Source of the DNA: Paragorgia papillata
Taxonomy: Eukaryota; Cnidaria; Anthozoa; Scleralcyonacea; Coralliidae
Direction of reading: 5' to 3'
Length of the DNA stretch: 64,000 nt
Assembly (NCBI GenBank): GCA_035771165.1
Contig: JAWNZC010000423.1
Coordinates: forward strand, 98,501 to 162,500
Shown here: positions 25,301-32,300 of the stretch, piece by piece
Layout of the letters: each line of letters starts with the position of its first letter
How positions within the stretch are numbered: position 1 is the stretch's first letter
Program-made: the position numbers and the translations under genes
Notes under the pieces: model-generated
What the model saw: only the letters and a program-made list of their open reading frames with translations
Databases searched by the model: none
Told to the model about the DNA's origin: nothing

Positions 25301-25636
25301 AAACGAGTCTCGTTCCATCTCGGAGATTCACCCCCTTCTCCGTCACGACTAGAAATGATGGGTGACCTTGGCGAGTTCGACTTTTTCGGCCCAAGTACCT
25401 CTAGTACGCCCGCCGCCGCGTCAACCACCACAGTACCGCCGGTAGCGACCAGTACTTCGAGGTCCATGTTTGGTGCCTTGTCTGGTCTGGGAAGGTTTTT
25501 TAGACCTCGCAGCAAAAGTTTAGACAACCTTGGTCCACTACCGACCACTTTCAGCGCGCCAAGTCCTAAAATTGGTAGCACGGCGCTCGTTGAACGCAGT
25601 CTTGAACGTTTTAATCAGGTCTTTGGGCCAGATTGA
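6200..25636 (+). CDS. TRAK: TRAK/Milton kinesin adaptor (HAP1_N family)
   Basis: This protein links mitochondria (via Miro) to kinesin-1 and dynein for transport along microtubules. Exons: 6200-6560, 12831-12907, 13109-13147, 13666-13743, 14767-14873, 15026-15116, 15979-16057, 17679-17752, 17855-17911, 18524-18598, 19289-19345, 19505-19580, 20579-20666, 21496-21734, 24139-24207, 24336-25636. They sum to 2868 nt, 955 aa, close to vertebrate TRAK1. The HAP1_N coiled coil (about residues 105-390) carries the family core from EKEKDLELAAHIGQSLL to KYQECFEMLMENQ. APEKLQIVKPMEG and TLHKWQSLAQP are the conserved C-terminal block. The 20579 acceptor was preferred over 20541 because only it keeps frame. 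The ATG at 6200 has AAA before it. I saw no exon between 21734 and 24139; the direct join is in phase, but a skipped exon is possible. The last exon is Ser/Thr-rich. Confidence 0.95.
6920..7379. mobile_element. TA-flanked TIR element built of TTGTTCA words
   Basis: The ends are near-inverted copies (CATGTGTAAAAACGCACAAC at the left, GAGATTTTTACGCGTG at the right) flanked by TA on both sides. The interior is almost only TTGTTCA/TGAACAA and TTGTTAC/GTAACAA words in both orientations. A second family member is at 63395-63704. Non-autonomous, with no coding capacity. Confidence 0.85.
7380..7942. other. Intronic repeat fragments, no gene
   Basis: Contains a fragment of a dispersed repeat (GCTAATGCCAGACGATTTTA, about 7450-7475) that recurs in variant form near 9250, 9365, 9725 and 57215. 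Nothing else was recognised. Confidence 0.5.
7943..8436. repeat. 60-bp minisatellite, about 8 copies
   Basis: Tandem units carry ACACAATTCTGACCATTAC and CATGTTACACACTGCAATGG with a 60-bp period. They diverge toward both ends. 60 bp is 20 codons, so two frames stay open across the array; I do not regard them as coding. Confidence 0.93.
8437..9866. other. TRAK intron 1, dispersed repeat fragments
   Basis: Three copies of CGTCTGGCGTTAGACAGAGT-like sequence (about 9255, 9368, 9730), two followed by GGAATGGGTTAA-like tails. Also a piece of the CACTGCC..GCAGCAC repeat at 9788-9812. No exon was recognised. Confidence 0.5.
9867..10115. mobile_element. Inverted-repeat element built of TTCAACA words
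   Basis: Starts GGCCTGGCCAAACGCTTTC and ends GAAAGCGTTTGGCC. The interior is repeated GTTGAACGATGTTGAATG and its complement. An internal copy of the end sequence at 9938-9956 suggests one element inserted in, or joined to, another. Related copies lie at 54225-54335 and 60019-60440. Confidence 0.85.
10116..11338. other. TRAK intron 1, no gene seen
   Basis: Holds (TA)n runs at 10237-10267 and 10960-10985, the latter preceded by AAACT repeats. No coding exon or terminal repeats were recognised. Confidence 0.5.
11341..11469. mobile_element. 129-bp palindromic MITE, TA duplication
   Basis: A near-palindrome with ends CACGGTTGC and GCCACCGTG, flanked by TA on both sides. The inner arms carry AGATATGGATTTTATGTTC and its complement. 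A diverged second copy with the same TA flanks is at 57069-57184. TA duplications point to a Tc1/mariner-type mobiliser. Confidence 0.88.
11539..11747. mobile_element. Mutator-like MITE with 9-bp duplication
   Basis: Long inverted arms begin TAGCCTGGTACCCTGGCCCA and end with the complement. Perfect 9-bp direct repeats CGTGTTGAG flank it (11530-11538 and 11748-11756). Long arms plus a 9-bp duplication fit the Mutator superfamily. No ORF. Confidence 0.85.
11800..12027. mobile_element. hAT-type MITE, 8-bp duplication
   Basis: Ends CAGTGCTG and CAGCACTG; perfect 8-bp duplication GTTATAAC (11792-11799, 12028-12035). The interior is iterated AAGTAACTAGTTA words in both orientations. Same family as 12240-12798. 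Confidence 0.92.
12240..12798. mobile_element. hAT-type MITE abutting TRAK exon 2
   Basis: Ends CAGTGCTA and CAGCACTG, with an 8-bp duplication TTTAGATG / TTTATATG (7 of 8 match). The interior shares the GTAACTAGTTAC words of 11800-12027, with a unique centre. Its right duplication ends only 24 bp before the exon 2 AG (12829-12830), so the branch-point region of that intron may lie within the element. Confidence 0.9.
12831..19580 (+). CDS. TRAK: TRAK exons 2-12, HAP1_N coiled coil
   Basis: Eleven small exons encode the kinesin/dynein-binding coiled coil. Visible family signatures are EKEKDLELAAHIGQ (exon 3), SLLERNRNL (exon 4), TMKDKLLKTF (exon 5), KQLVYECIKELGDAKDQIN (exons 7-8) and QECFEMLMENQREMKMMREK (exons 11-12). 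Exon ends are canonical. Exon 5 starts at a TTTTAG acceptor 75 bp after a transposon remnant, and exon 2 lies 32 bp after an inserted hAT-type element. Confidence 0.95.
14117..14163. repeat. Left half of dispersed TACTGCCGAAACAG repeat
   Basis: GGTTAGATATACTGCCGAAA followed by CAGAGAACGTAGGAG. Its other half (GTAGGAGTCTAACGTTTCGA and complement) resumes at 14685 after the 14164-14684 insertion. Other copies are at 15150-15298, 16341-16460 and 41735-41815. Confidence 0.75.
14164..14684. mobile_element. hAT-like element, CATAGGCGGCGGAA ends
   Basis: Terminal inverted repeats CATAGGCGGCGGAA / TTCCGCCGCCTATG with a perfect 8-bp duplication CGTAGGAG (14156-14163, 14685-14692). It is inserted into an older repeat, which gives a relative age. 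G/C-runs lie inside the arms. Non-coding. Confidence 0.9.
14685..14745. repeat. Right half of interrupted repeat
   Basis: The palindrome GTCTAACGTTTCGA..TCGAAACGTTAGAC continues the repeat split by the 14164-14684 insertion. It ends about 25 bp before TRAK exon 5. Confidence 0.7.
15147..15298. mobile_element. Palindromic repeat with CTGACGAAG..CGAAACG core
   Basis: Both arms carry TTAGATATACTG / CAGTATATCTAA ends and AGTCTAACGTTTCGA. The centre reads CTCTGACGAAGGGCC then TTCGCTTGAAACG, the same layout as several dispersed copies. Followed to 15385 by an AT-rich palindrome ending in ATATTTTACGT. Confidence 0.75.
15591..15955 (+). mobile_element. 5S rRNA-derived SINE (SINE3-like)
   Basis: Starts GAGCACGGGT. 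The 5S-like internal promoter part follows (AGTACTTGGATGGGTGACCG and GGAATAACTCCG), then the family body CTCTCCTGTGCTTCGAGGGT and a long 3' tail. It lies in TRAK intron 6, ending about 25 bp before the exon 7 acceptor. Other copies: 27863-27925, 36470-36740 and 47940-48192 (minus). Confidence 0.88.
16341..16460. mobile_element. Copy of TACTGCCGAAACAG palindromic repeat
   Basis: Left TACTGCCGAAACAGTGAACG and right TTTGTTTCGGCAGTATATC arms around CGAAGGCCCTTCG. Followed at 16480-16505 by CACTGCCTACGCAGCACGC, a tail seen elsewhere with this family. Confidence 0.75.
16969..17515. mobile_element. Fold-back element, arms about 110 bp
   Basis: Arms begin TTAAAGTGCCTATAACCCCT and are repeated inverted at 17400-17515. 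CTA flanks each end, a possible 3-bp duplication. The family signature AAAGTGCCTAT at the ends is shared with 36829-37322. It carries no long ORF. Confidence 0.8.
17517..17640. repeat. Dispersed repeat: CTCGGCAGTTTAC..GCAGCACTCTAC
   Basis: CTCGAAGCGTCCAGTATTTC followed by CTCGGCAGTTTACTAC and CACTGCCTACACAGCACTC. Matching pieces occur near 35240, 51345 and (minus) 63780-63900. It ends just before TRAK exon 8. Confidence 0.65.
17912..18523. other. TRAK intron 9, repeat debris
   Basis: Contains a short hairpin around ACGCGGTCTTTTGACC / GACCAGACCGCGTAG (18273-18317) and a diverged fragment resembling the GCGCCGCA element of 38459-38877. No exon seen. Confidence 0.45.
18630..18820. repeat. Tandem TATAACCTATG repeat
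   Basis: Irregular direct repeats of TATGTATAACCTATAACT in TRAK intron 10. Confidence 0.85.
18978..19178. mobile_element. 200-bp palindrome in TRAK intron 10
   Basis: Arms CAAATAGATTCCATTTT ... AAAATGGAATCTATTTG enclose CAGTTATAGATGCACAGA and its complement. The centre has CACAACGTGGTAAGAACA and its complement. No duplication could be fixed. Confidence 0.8.
19642..19782. mobile_element. 140-bp inverted-repeat element
   Basis: Ends TTATTAACC / GGTTAATAA. The arms share GGTCATTACGGAAAAATATC and AGACCGAGGTCT. Lies in TRAK intron 12. Confidence 0.8.
20150..20520. mobile_element. MITE copy related to 44225-44545
   Basis: Contains ATTTATTTCGAGTGTTGAAC with inverted GTCAACACGAGAAATAAATT, plus CTCACATGTGTGATTAT hairpin sequence and AATAAAACACTCTATTT. 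The 44225-44545 segment is the reverse complement with some divergence. It ends just before TRAK exon 13. Confidence 0.8.
20579..24207 (+). CDS. TRAK: TRAK exons 13-15
   Basis: Exon 13 gives DSLAQEIEETVRRDL and exon 14 continues HTNRVMQTVRAANTTKR and ELRAAVRRLSIS; both match conserved TRAK stretches after the coiled coil. Exon 15 ends in APEKLQIVKPMEG. The vertebrate segment between the RLS motif and this block was not found, although the exon 14-15 junction is in phase. Intron 14 (2.4 kb) holds a CAA microsatellite and a composite element. Confidence 0.9.
20940..21080 (+). ncRNA. Hammerhead-like motif in a retroelement-like fragment
   Basis: CTGATGA (21019-21025) and GAAAC (21046-21050) bracket a perfect 6-bp stem, GACACT / AGTGTC, with a 7-nt loop. 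This is the layout of a hammerhead core as known from Penelope-like elements. One extra A lies between CTGATGA and the stem, and I could not show stems I and III, so activity is doubtful. Confidence 0.4.
21113..21423. mobile_element. 311-bp inverted-repeat element
   Basis: Arms TAGTCAGTTTCAGCTTGC ... GCAAGCTGAAACGGACTA; TA flanks both sides. Inner arms repeat GAAGTTCG / CGAACTT words. It lies 70 bp before TRAK exon 14. Confidence 0.8.
21961..22347. repeat. (CAA)n microsatellite with CGA/CCA interruptions
   Basis: About 390 bp of CAA trinucleotides with CGACGA and CACCAC islands in TRAK intron 14. Open frames through it (poly-Asn, poly-Thr, poly-Val) come only from the repeat. Confidence 0.97.
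22435..24005. mobile_element. Composite element: two 275-bp MITEs around 1 kb
   Basis: Two direct copies (22435-22707 and 23731-24005) share about 270 bp, including TGTTGTTCACTGCATCAAAT and GAACGTGCGCGTGGCG. Each starts CAATCTT(A/G)GACAAAAGT and ends ACTTTTGTCCAAGATTG, so each has its own terminal inverted repeats. TA flanks only the outer ends (22433-22434, 24006-24007). The inner junctions read TCTGC and GCAGA. The 1-kb centre (22708-23730) has no recognised gene. Confidence 0.8.
24336..25636 (+). CDS. TRAK: TRAK exon 16, C-terminal tail
   Basis: The largest exon (1301 nt) begins with the conserved TLHKWQSLAQP block. A long low-complexity Ser/Thr/Pro tail follows and ends at TGA 25634-25636. 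Four related basic-Ser motifs occur at about residues 736-744 (RSRSSENLL), 796-804 (RSSSNENLA), 812-820 (RSSSSGKLS) and 914-922 (RSKSLDNLG). No clear poly(A) signal was fixed; an AATAAA at about 25879 lies inside the downstream inverted-repeat element. Confidence 0.94.
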
Positions 25637-25760
25637 TTGCATGCATTATGATATCGAAAACAAAGCTATTATATATATATATTTATTTAGTAATGTGCTT
25701 TATGGTAACTGCGTGGCACTAAATTAACCATTTAATATAAGCATTTAAAAAGTGCTAATT

Positions 25761-26160
25761 CCCAGATCCCACGTTCCCCACCCGGGAAACGAGAGACTCT
25801 GGGATAATCCGTTTCAAATCGTTACGTTATTGGCTGAATAGTGAGTATGAGTTGGTCTGAAGTGACCGGAAGTAGAATTAATAAAACCAAAATAACAAAG
25901 ATGTCGGACGACAAGACTCCAGTGAAGACGTTGCCGCGATCGACATCTTCGCCGTATGTGTGTAGATGCTGTAATTCGAGCTTCGCCAGCAACCCCATTG
26001 ACTTGTTTGGGGAAAAGTCAAACAAGGAGAACATACTATCCAGATTCCGCTTCGGATATTTACGCATGCGTACCTCAACCGGAATAACAAGAACCCTGTG
26101 ATTTGAAACGGATTATCCCAGAGTCTCTCGTTTCCCGGGTGGGGAGCGTGGGCTCTGGGA
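25761..26160. mobile_element. TIR element carrying promoter-like and exon-like DNA
   Basis: 60-bp inverted arms (CCCAGATCCCACG outward, GGATTATCCCAGAGTCTC inward) enclose about 280 bp. The inside has ACCGGAAGT (an ETS-type site, 25865-25873) and then an ORF from AAGATG at 25901. A further element, TACGCATGCGTA, resembles an NRF1 site. The layout looks like a captured gene start rather than normal MITE filler. Confidence 0.7.
25901..26101 (+). CDS. Exon-like ORF inside TIR element, unknown protein
   Basis: An ORF of about 66 residues starting MSDDKTPVKTLPRS has good start context (AAAGATGTC). It includes CRCC spaced in a possible zinc-binding pair, PIDLFGEKSNKENILSRF, and ends in the right arm of the element. 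I do not recognise the family. The central part has the composition of a real N-terminal exon, the last residues do not. It may be a gene fragment captured by the element, with no evidence of expression. Confidence 0.3.
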   Translation: MSDDKTPVKTLPRSTSSPYVCRCCNSSFASNPIDLFGEKSNKENILSRFRFGYLRMRTSTGITRTL

Positions 26161-27503
26161 ACGAGATTGTTACTTGCCTTGAAACATGTGTAGTTGAACG
26201 GGAATATAAATATTTTATTGGGTTACCAGTGCCCAAAGAGTTATAACTTGTGAGTTGTCTAAGGAAATGCAAAAATCTATTTAAAATGATAAAATCCAAA
26301 ACTAAACATCTTGAAAATGACCAGATTAAAACAAGGCTCTGATATTTTTACTTTATTTCGACTGAAAAAAATAGTCAAAATGTTATTTGCGTCTAATTGT
26401 TCCTATTATATAACTTTTCAAGATGTTTATTTTTTAATTTGTATGTTTTGTCGTAGTTTGTACGACCTTTAATCAAATTATGAGGATTTTCGAAGGGATG
26501 AGAAAAATGTATAATATTGGATATGGCTATACCATGTATAAATATATTTATGAAAAACATATATTAAACCCAAATTTTATGTAATATGTTATATGTGGAC
26601 TTGTGAGGTTTCACATATTTTCCCATCTATATGTATGAGCATAGATGGAAAAATATGAAATAAAATAAGTTAAAATATACTAACTAGTTGTCTTACTGCA
26701 TGTGTCAATAATGGGCGCTTACGCGTGATGATGTCATATACTGTTATTTCCACTTGATCACCAAGCCTCGCTTTGATGTTTAAAAAATAACACCAAAGCG
26801 AGGCTTGGTGTTAAAAACCAAAAAATTTAATTACGTAATTCCGTTTTGTTTCTAGCTTCTGCGCGTAGGTCTGGGAATAGGACCCGCAACCCTGCGATTC
26901 CAGTGCCAAGAGCTGAAGATCATATGAGTTCCTTTTAGGAATCACTTATCCGTACGGATCATTCGTCCCCCACGTGCCACTGACTGTATGTTCTTATTGG
27001 CTAAGACTTTTCGCGCCAAAAGCCAAACGACCTTCGGCACTGTCGTCTTGCGATGCTCTTCGCCTCTGCCGAAGGTTTCAAACCGAACTAACGTTGTTTT
27101 CTCTCGTTGGTTTTCACTAGTTTAAAGTTTCTCAACAAAGGGATAACACTGGAAGAATGTCACTCACAGGAACTACAGTACTACACGAAGAACTGGGGCA
27201 CTGGTGGCTTGGTTTAGCAGCGTCGAAGGCAGAACTAAAAGACATGCACATGCATATGTAACCATTAGAAACGGTAAGGTTTATAGCAAGCGGGAAGATA
27301 TATTGTAAAACGTGATAGCTTAACATTGGGCAAGTTTGTGTGGAAAATGCTTTGCCGTTTTGGTTTAGTCGTCGCAAAGCGGCGGCGTTCTAAGGCTTTT
27401 TCATTCAGGAGTGTATAAAGGTAGACTGGTTATAGCGAAGGTTGAGCCGAGTGGCCAATGTTTACATTTACGAAGTCGATGTAGAACTGGCGAGATTTTA
27501 GGC
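26161..27503. other. Convergent intergenic region
   Basis: No gene recognised between the TRAK and SETD2 3' ends. Contains an AT-rich stretch and a short palindrome at about 26757-26812 (ACCAAGCCTCGCTTTG / CAAAGCGAGGCTTGGT). The same sequence forms the ends of the element at 36126-36760. Confidence 0.5.
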
Positions 27504-27605
27504 TACGTTTACACGGTACCGAACGAATTCGAGACCGGTTCCGAATTTTTCTTCCGTGTACACAGGCGGAACCGTACTAATTCGAGACCGGGTCTTAGAG
27601 GACGA
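27504..27605. mobile_element. Fragment of GAGACCGG-word element
   Basis: GGCTACGTTTACACGGTACC then repeated AATTCGAGACCGG and GGAACCGTACTAATTC. It matches the ends and interior of the larger element at 38091-38957. Confidence 0.75.
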
Positions 27606-27862
27606 ATTACGTCATCTTTAAGATGAACTTTATCGTTCAAGTTCAAGCTAGATTACTTTATTAAGAAGTACTTTATAGTTTATAGACTCATTTAAAGTCT
27701 GTTTTGTGATTACAAGATAAAACAAGAAATGCTTTGTGACTTATTGGTCTTAAAATTTAAAATTGGTGACAGATTTGGTCTTAAAATATATTTATTACTC
27801 GGGCTGGTATCGGCTTTGTTTTTTTGCGTCGCGATATTTCCCCTACATGCTTTGCGAAACTG

Positions 27863-27925
27863 AGGGCGCACGGGTGGCGTGTGCTGTTAGGGCGCTGCCT
27901 CTCGGCCAATAGTTAAGCCCAGTTT
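27863..27925 (+). mobile_element. Truncated 5S-derived SINE
   Basis: GCACGGGTGGCGTGTGCTGT then GCTGCCTCTC and AGTTAAGCCC, the first ~60 bp of the SINE family, stopping at a T-run. No 3' part was found. Confidence 0.75.
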
Positions 27926-28144
27926 TTTTTAATATTCAATTTGAGCACACCTGATATGAAATTTACGTTTGTGAAATAAACTAATCACACAGCATCTTTG
28001 CTTAAATTTCCTCGCTTAAGAACGAGTCTCCTATAGAAATATATAAACTACTAGTTTACCTTAAGAAATTGTAATATTCCAAGCTGTTCAATCTCTTGTA
28101 TTTCTTGGTATAGCTTCACAATTTCAAAAATTCGGCAACCGTGC

Positions 28145-28150
28145 TTTATT
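28145..28150 (-). terminator. Possible SETD2 poly(A) signal
   Basis: TTTATT on the plus strand reads AATAAA on the minus strand, about 355 nt after the SETD2 stop. Other weaker candidates exist, so the real 3' end is open. Confidence 0.3.
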
Positions 28151-28503
28151 ATCTGTGTTATTAAACTTACTGCACGAGTAACAACGCATGGCTGAGCGTT
28201 GCCACGACATGACAAGGGTGTCACGTGGTGCAAATTATCCAATAAGAACCCACAAAATACATTCGTGTACAAAAATTGAATATTAAATAACTATACACCT
28301 TTAATGAAATAGAAATAATCACCCAAGCTTCATAGAGAAGAACTGTACATTTTCTACAAACTAATTTGAAGATTTTACACCATCAATTATATTTACATTT
28401 CCAAGAAAGGTAGACGCAATAAAGACGCTAAGCGGCCTGTACAAAGTTAAAAATCACTGTGATATAAATAAATATTATTTTACAATATTAGAATATCGTG
28501 TTT

Positions 28504-29347
28504 TCACGACGCTTTGTACACGAGTCCGAATTTCTGCATGTAATGTCGAATGTACTCTTTGGTTTTGATTTTCACGGAGTCGTTGCACGCCAATTGACTT
28601 TCGTCCTTCAGTCGAGCAAGCTCTTTTACCATTACTCCGTGGGTTAACTAGAGAAGGGATATGACACAAGAAAGCGGTTGTGAAAGCTTTATCTAATCTA
28701 TTTATTCATTTCTCCATTCATTTTCCCATCCCTTCCGTCCTCCCTCACGCCCGTCCGTCTGTCCTTCATTCCTTCCCTCCTCCATTTCCTTTCCTTCCTT
28801 CCTTCCCTACCTACCTCCCTCCCTCCTTCCTTCCTTTCTTTCTTCCTTTCCTCCCTTCTTCCTTTCTTCTCTCCTTCCTTTCTTTCTAGCTCCTTCCTTC
28901 CTCCGTCTCTTACTCGGCCCGTCTATCCCTCCGCCCCTCCTTCCTTCCCTCCCTCCCTCCCTAACTCACTCCCACCCTCCCTCCCTCCCTCCCTCACTCA
29001 CTCACTCACTCACTCACTCACTCACTCACTCACTCACTCACTCACTCACTCACTCACTCACTCACTCACTCACTCACTCACTCACTCACTCACTCACTCA
29101 CTCACTCACTCACTCACACTCACTCACTCACTCACTCACTCACTCACTCACTCACTCACTCACTCACTCACTCACTCACTCACTCACTCACTCACTCACT
29201 CACTCACTCACTAACTCACTAACTCACTCACCCATGTTAACTTACCTTACGGGCTAAAAATTTAAAATCATCTACTGTTGATATCCTGCCTACTTTACAG
29301 TCGAGTTTATGGTACGGGTTGAGGTAGTTGACAACAACGGCCGAGAG
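28504..29347 (-). CDS. SETD2: SETD2 exons 22-23, SRI domain
   Basis: [19 protein letters not shown] (exon 22) and [14 protein letters not shown] plus [14 protein letters not shown] (exon 23) form the Set2-Rpb1-interacting domain that binds the phosphorylated Pol II tail. TGA at 28506-28504 ends the protein shortly after FGLVYKAS. Exon 21 (29955-29749) is a basic linker, [20 protein letters not shown]. Confidence 0.96.
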
Positions 29348-32300
29348 CTAAACGAATAAATAATAAATAAATTATAATAACGTATAAAATGTATTTAGTC
29401 CGTAGAACTAATTGGGGACACAACGTCGTTTTTGCGCAAAGAGGAAACTGGAAAGACGGAGAAAACTACATGAGGCATAGGAGAAAACCAACAACTCTAC
29501 CAACAGCGAACAGGAATCTCAGGGGTTCGCCCATCCGAATGCCAACTCTGCACGATCGGGCTTAACTTTGTGAGAGTCACTGTGACATGAGCGGTGAGAA
29601 GCAGAGCGTGCCATCTGTGGCTCCCTAATACAAAACTTCCTTAAAACTACCAGCATCGGATAAGGCAATGAACTAGCTACTAATTCCGTGGCCCTATCTT
29701 AGTAGAGTTAGTAGAGCGACAGCCTAGGTAAACTTGTTTGTGGTTTACCTTCATTCTAAATGTCTCTCTCAGTTTTCGCTGTTCTGGCGTAAGATGACGT
29801 CCTTGCAGCAACAAGGAAGGAGAGTACAATCCTTTTCTGACGTCAGTTGTATCAGCCGCCGCAGTCGTGTACTTGCCCATTGGACTCTTTGGCGGTGAAC
29901 CGGGGGGAGTTGACGGCGTCTTGGGTTTCTTCCTTTTATTAGGATCAACCACTTCCTAGTAAGCGAAAAACGTGAATACAATTCAAGGGGGTCTCGGATA
30001 AGTCAGTGACTAATCTCAAACAGACAACTTCTACGTCAGCTACAGTCCTCAACACGGCCTTATGATGGGACGTGAAGACCATGATGGGCTTTAAACTGAC
30101 GCACAAAAGTCGGTCATTTTGGACTGACGTTACTGGGGGCTAGTGTTCGAAAAAAACACAATATATTGCACATACGACATACCATTACAACGTCTGTTGT
30201 AATATGTGAGGGAAACGTGGTGGTCATTTCCATACTAGAATCTAGTTCGTCGCCAAGGTAACCAAGCTCTGGTGTTGGTGGACTTCGGTCGGCGGCTGGT
30301 GGTTCCCACTGCGTTTGTCTAACACACAAAAGGAAACAAGAGTTATATTGTCAAAGGGGGGTCTTGTAGTAGCCTTCAAGCTTAAACATCACACGTGTTT
30401 CACGCGAGATCATCATGAGGGAGTGGTGTTCCACTAACCTTGTGATTACGTGGTAGTAGTAAACACTAACTTTCAATCACGTGATACTAGTAAACACTAA
30501 CTCTGTAACCACGTGATAGTAGTAAACACTAACCTTGTAACCACGTGATAGTAATAAACACTAACCTTGTAACCACGTGATAGAAGTAAACACTAACATT
30601 GTAACCACGTGATAGAAGTAAACACTAACATTGTAACCACGTGATAGAAGTAAACACTAACATTGTAACCACGTGATAGTAGTAAACACTAAACTTGTAA
30701 CCACGTGATAGTAGTAAACACTAACCTTGTAACCACGTGATAGAAGTAAGCACTAACCTTGTAACCACGTGATAGTAGTAAGCACGGCCTTCTCCATCAT
30801 AAGCTTTCTTCCAATCGGATGGCAGTGGTGCATCTTGTGGTTTGTTAAATGACTCGATCGGCCAACCTTCAGACCTACTACCCACGTCAGTCTTTGATGT
30901 CTCAGTTTCATTCACAGTTGAGCTCACCATAGACGTGGTCGACACCGCGTTTGACGGATACTGATGTCCCATCGCCTGGGAATGCTCCACAACTGAAGGC
31001 AGCGACGTTTGCGACATGACTTGTTCTGAAACCTGCTGCGCCTGAGGTGGCTGCATGGGATAACCAGGAACCTGAGGTGTTGTTGAATAGCCTGGAGGAG
31101 AGTTCGAGAACTGAGACGAGGGGTTTGGAAACTGAGCGACATTGGGAAATTGTTGAGAAGGGATGTTAGTCTGGGCAGGACCAAAGTTCGGAGGAGGCTT
31201 ACTCGGGTCGAATAACGGCATCTGGTAGACTGGTTGGTTGACTGCTTGCTGCATTTGTTGGTATCCGAGGGGGTTGGTCTGGATTCCACCTTGAGCAGGC
31301 AACTGGCTCGGTCCAGGTCCAAAAGATGATTGCTCCGTTGTATTTGGATACGCTTGTTGATAAAGAGCGTGGTCAGCAGCTTGACCATGCTGTGGTCCAG
31401 ATGGCGTGAAGTACGATGACTGCATAGCCGCAACCTGCGCAGCAGCCTGATTCGGATTAGGCGTTGGGTAGCCGGCAGGTCCACCGCCTGGCGGGTATTG
31501 AAAACCTCCAGGATAAGCTGACGAATCCTGAGCCTGCCACTGAGCGTTGCCCATATTTGGCCTGAGTTGCCCGCCGGCATGCGTCGGATGATTTGGAGGA
31601 ACACCACCGGGTTGAGTAAAGCGAGATTTCCCAGCGACCTGGTGCCGAGGCGCCCACTTCTCAGCGCCCGATGGAAACGCACCAGCTCCGCCTGCGCCTG
31701 CGTGCAGGTAAGGGTGTTTGCGGGCCCTCTTACCGCCTTTCTCCTGCCAAACCGGATACTGCTTCGGGGTTTTCGCGCCACTAGCTACCATCTGTAAGCG
31801 CTGATGAATAGGAAGCTTGCTTGCCTCGTGGGCGGTGTCTTCCGGATCGGGTGCAGGTAATGTACTACTCATCAGAGACGGGAGCTCAGATGACTCTTGT
31901 TGGAATGGCTTGCGATCGAGCTCCCCCAGCTTCGAGAGGAACTCGTCTTTCTGGAAAAGATCACCTTCTATAGTTGGAATATGAGGAAGCTTGAGCGCAT
32001 GCCTAAACGTACAAAGACAAACAGTTAACGCCTGGAAACTGTTTTAACCCCTAATCAAACGAGAACGCAAGTCATCGCAAGTTAGCTTAGGATGACTTGC
32101 GATGCCACCAGTCAAACGTCGGCACAAGTTCTGCACTTCCGCTAGTTCCCACGCCTTTTCGCTAGTTCTCATGGTAGTTTCTATGGCGACGGAGCACGAA
32201 AGACTTGCATCAACTTGTGTTTTGTGTTCAAACGTTTCGCAAGCTCTCGCAAGTTGAAGAAAACTTGTGATGAAATTTGAACAAGATCAAAGTAGTCGCA

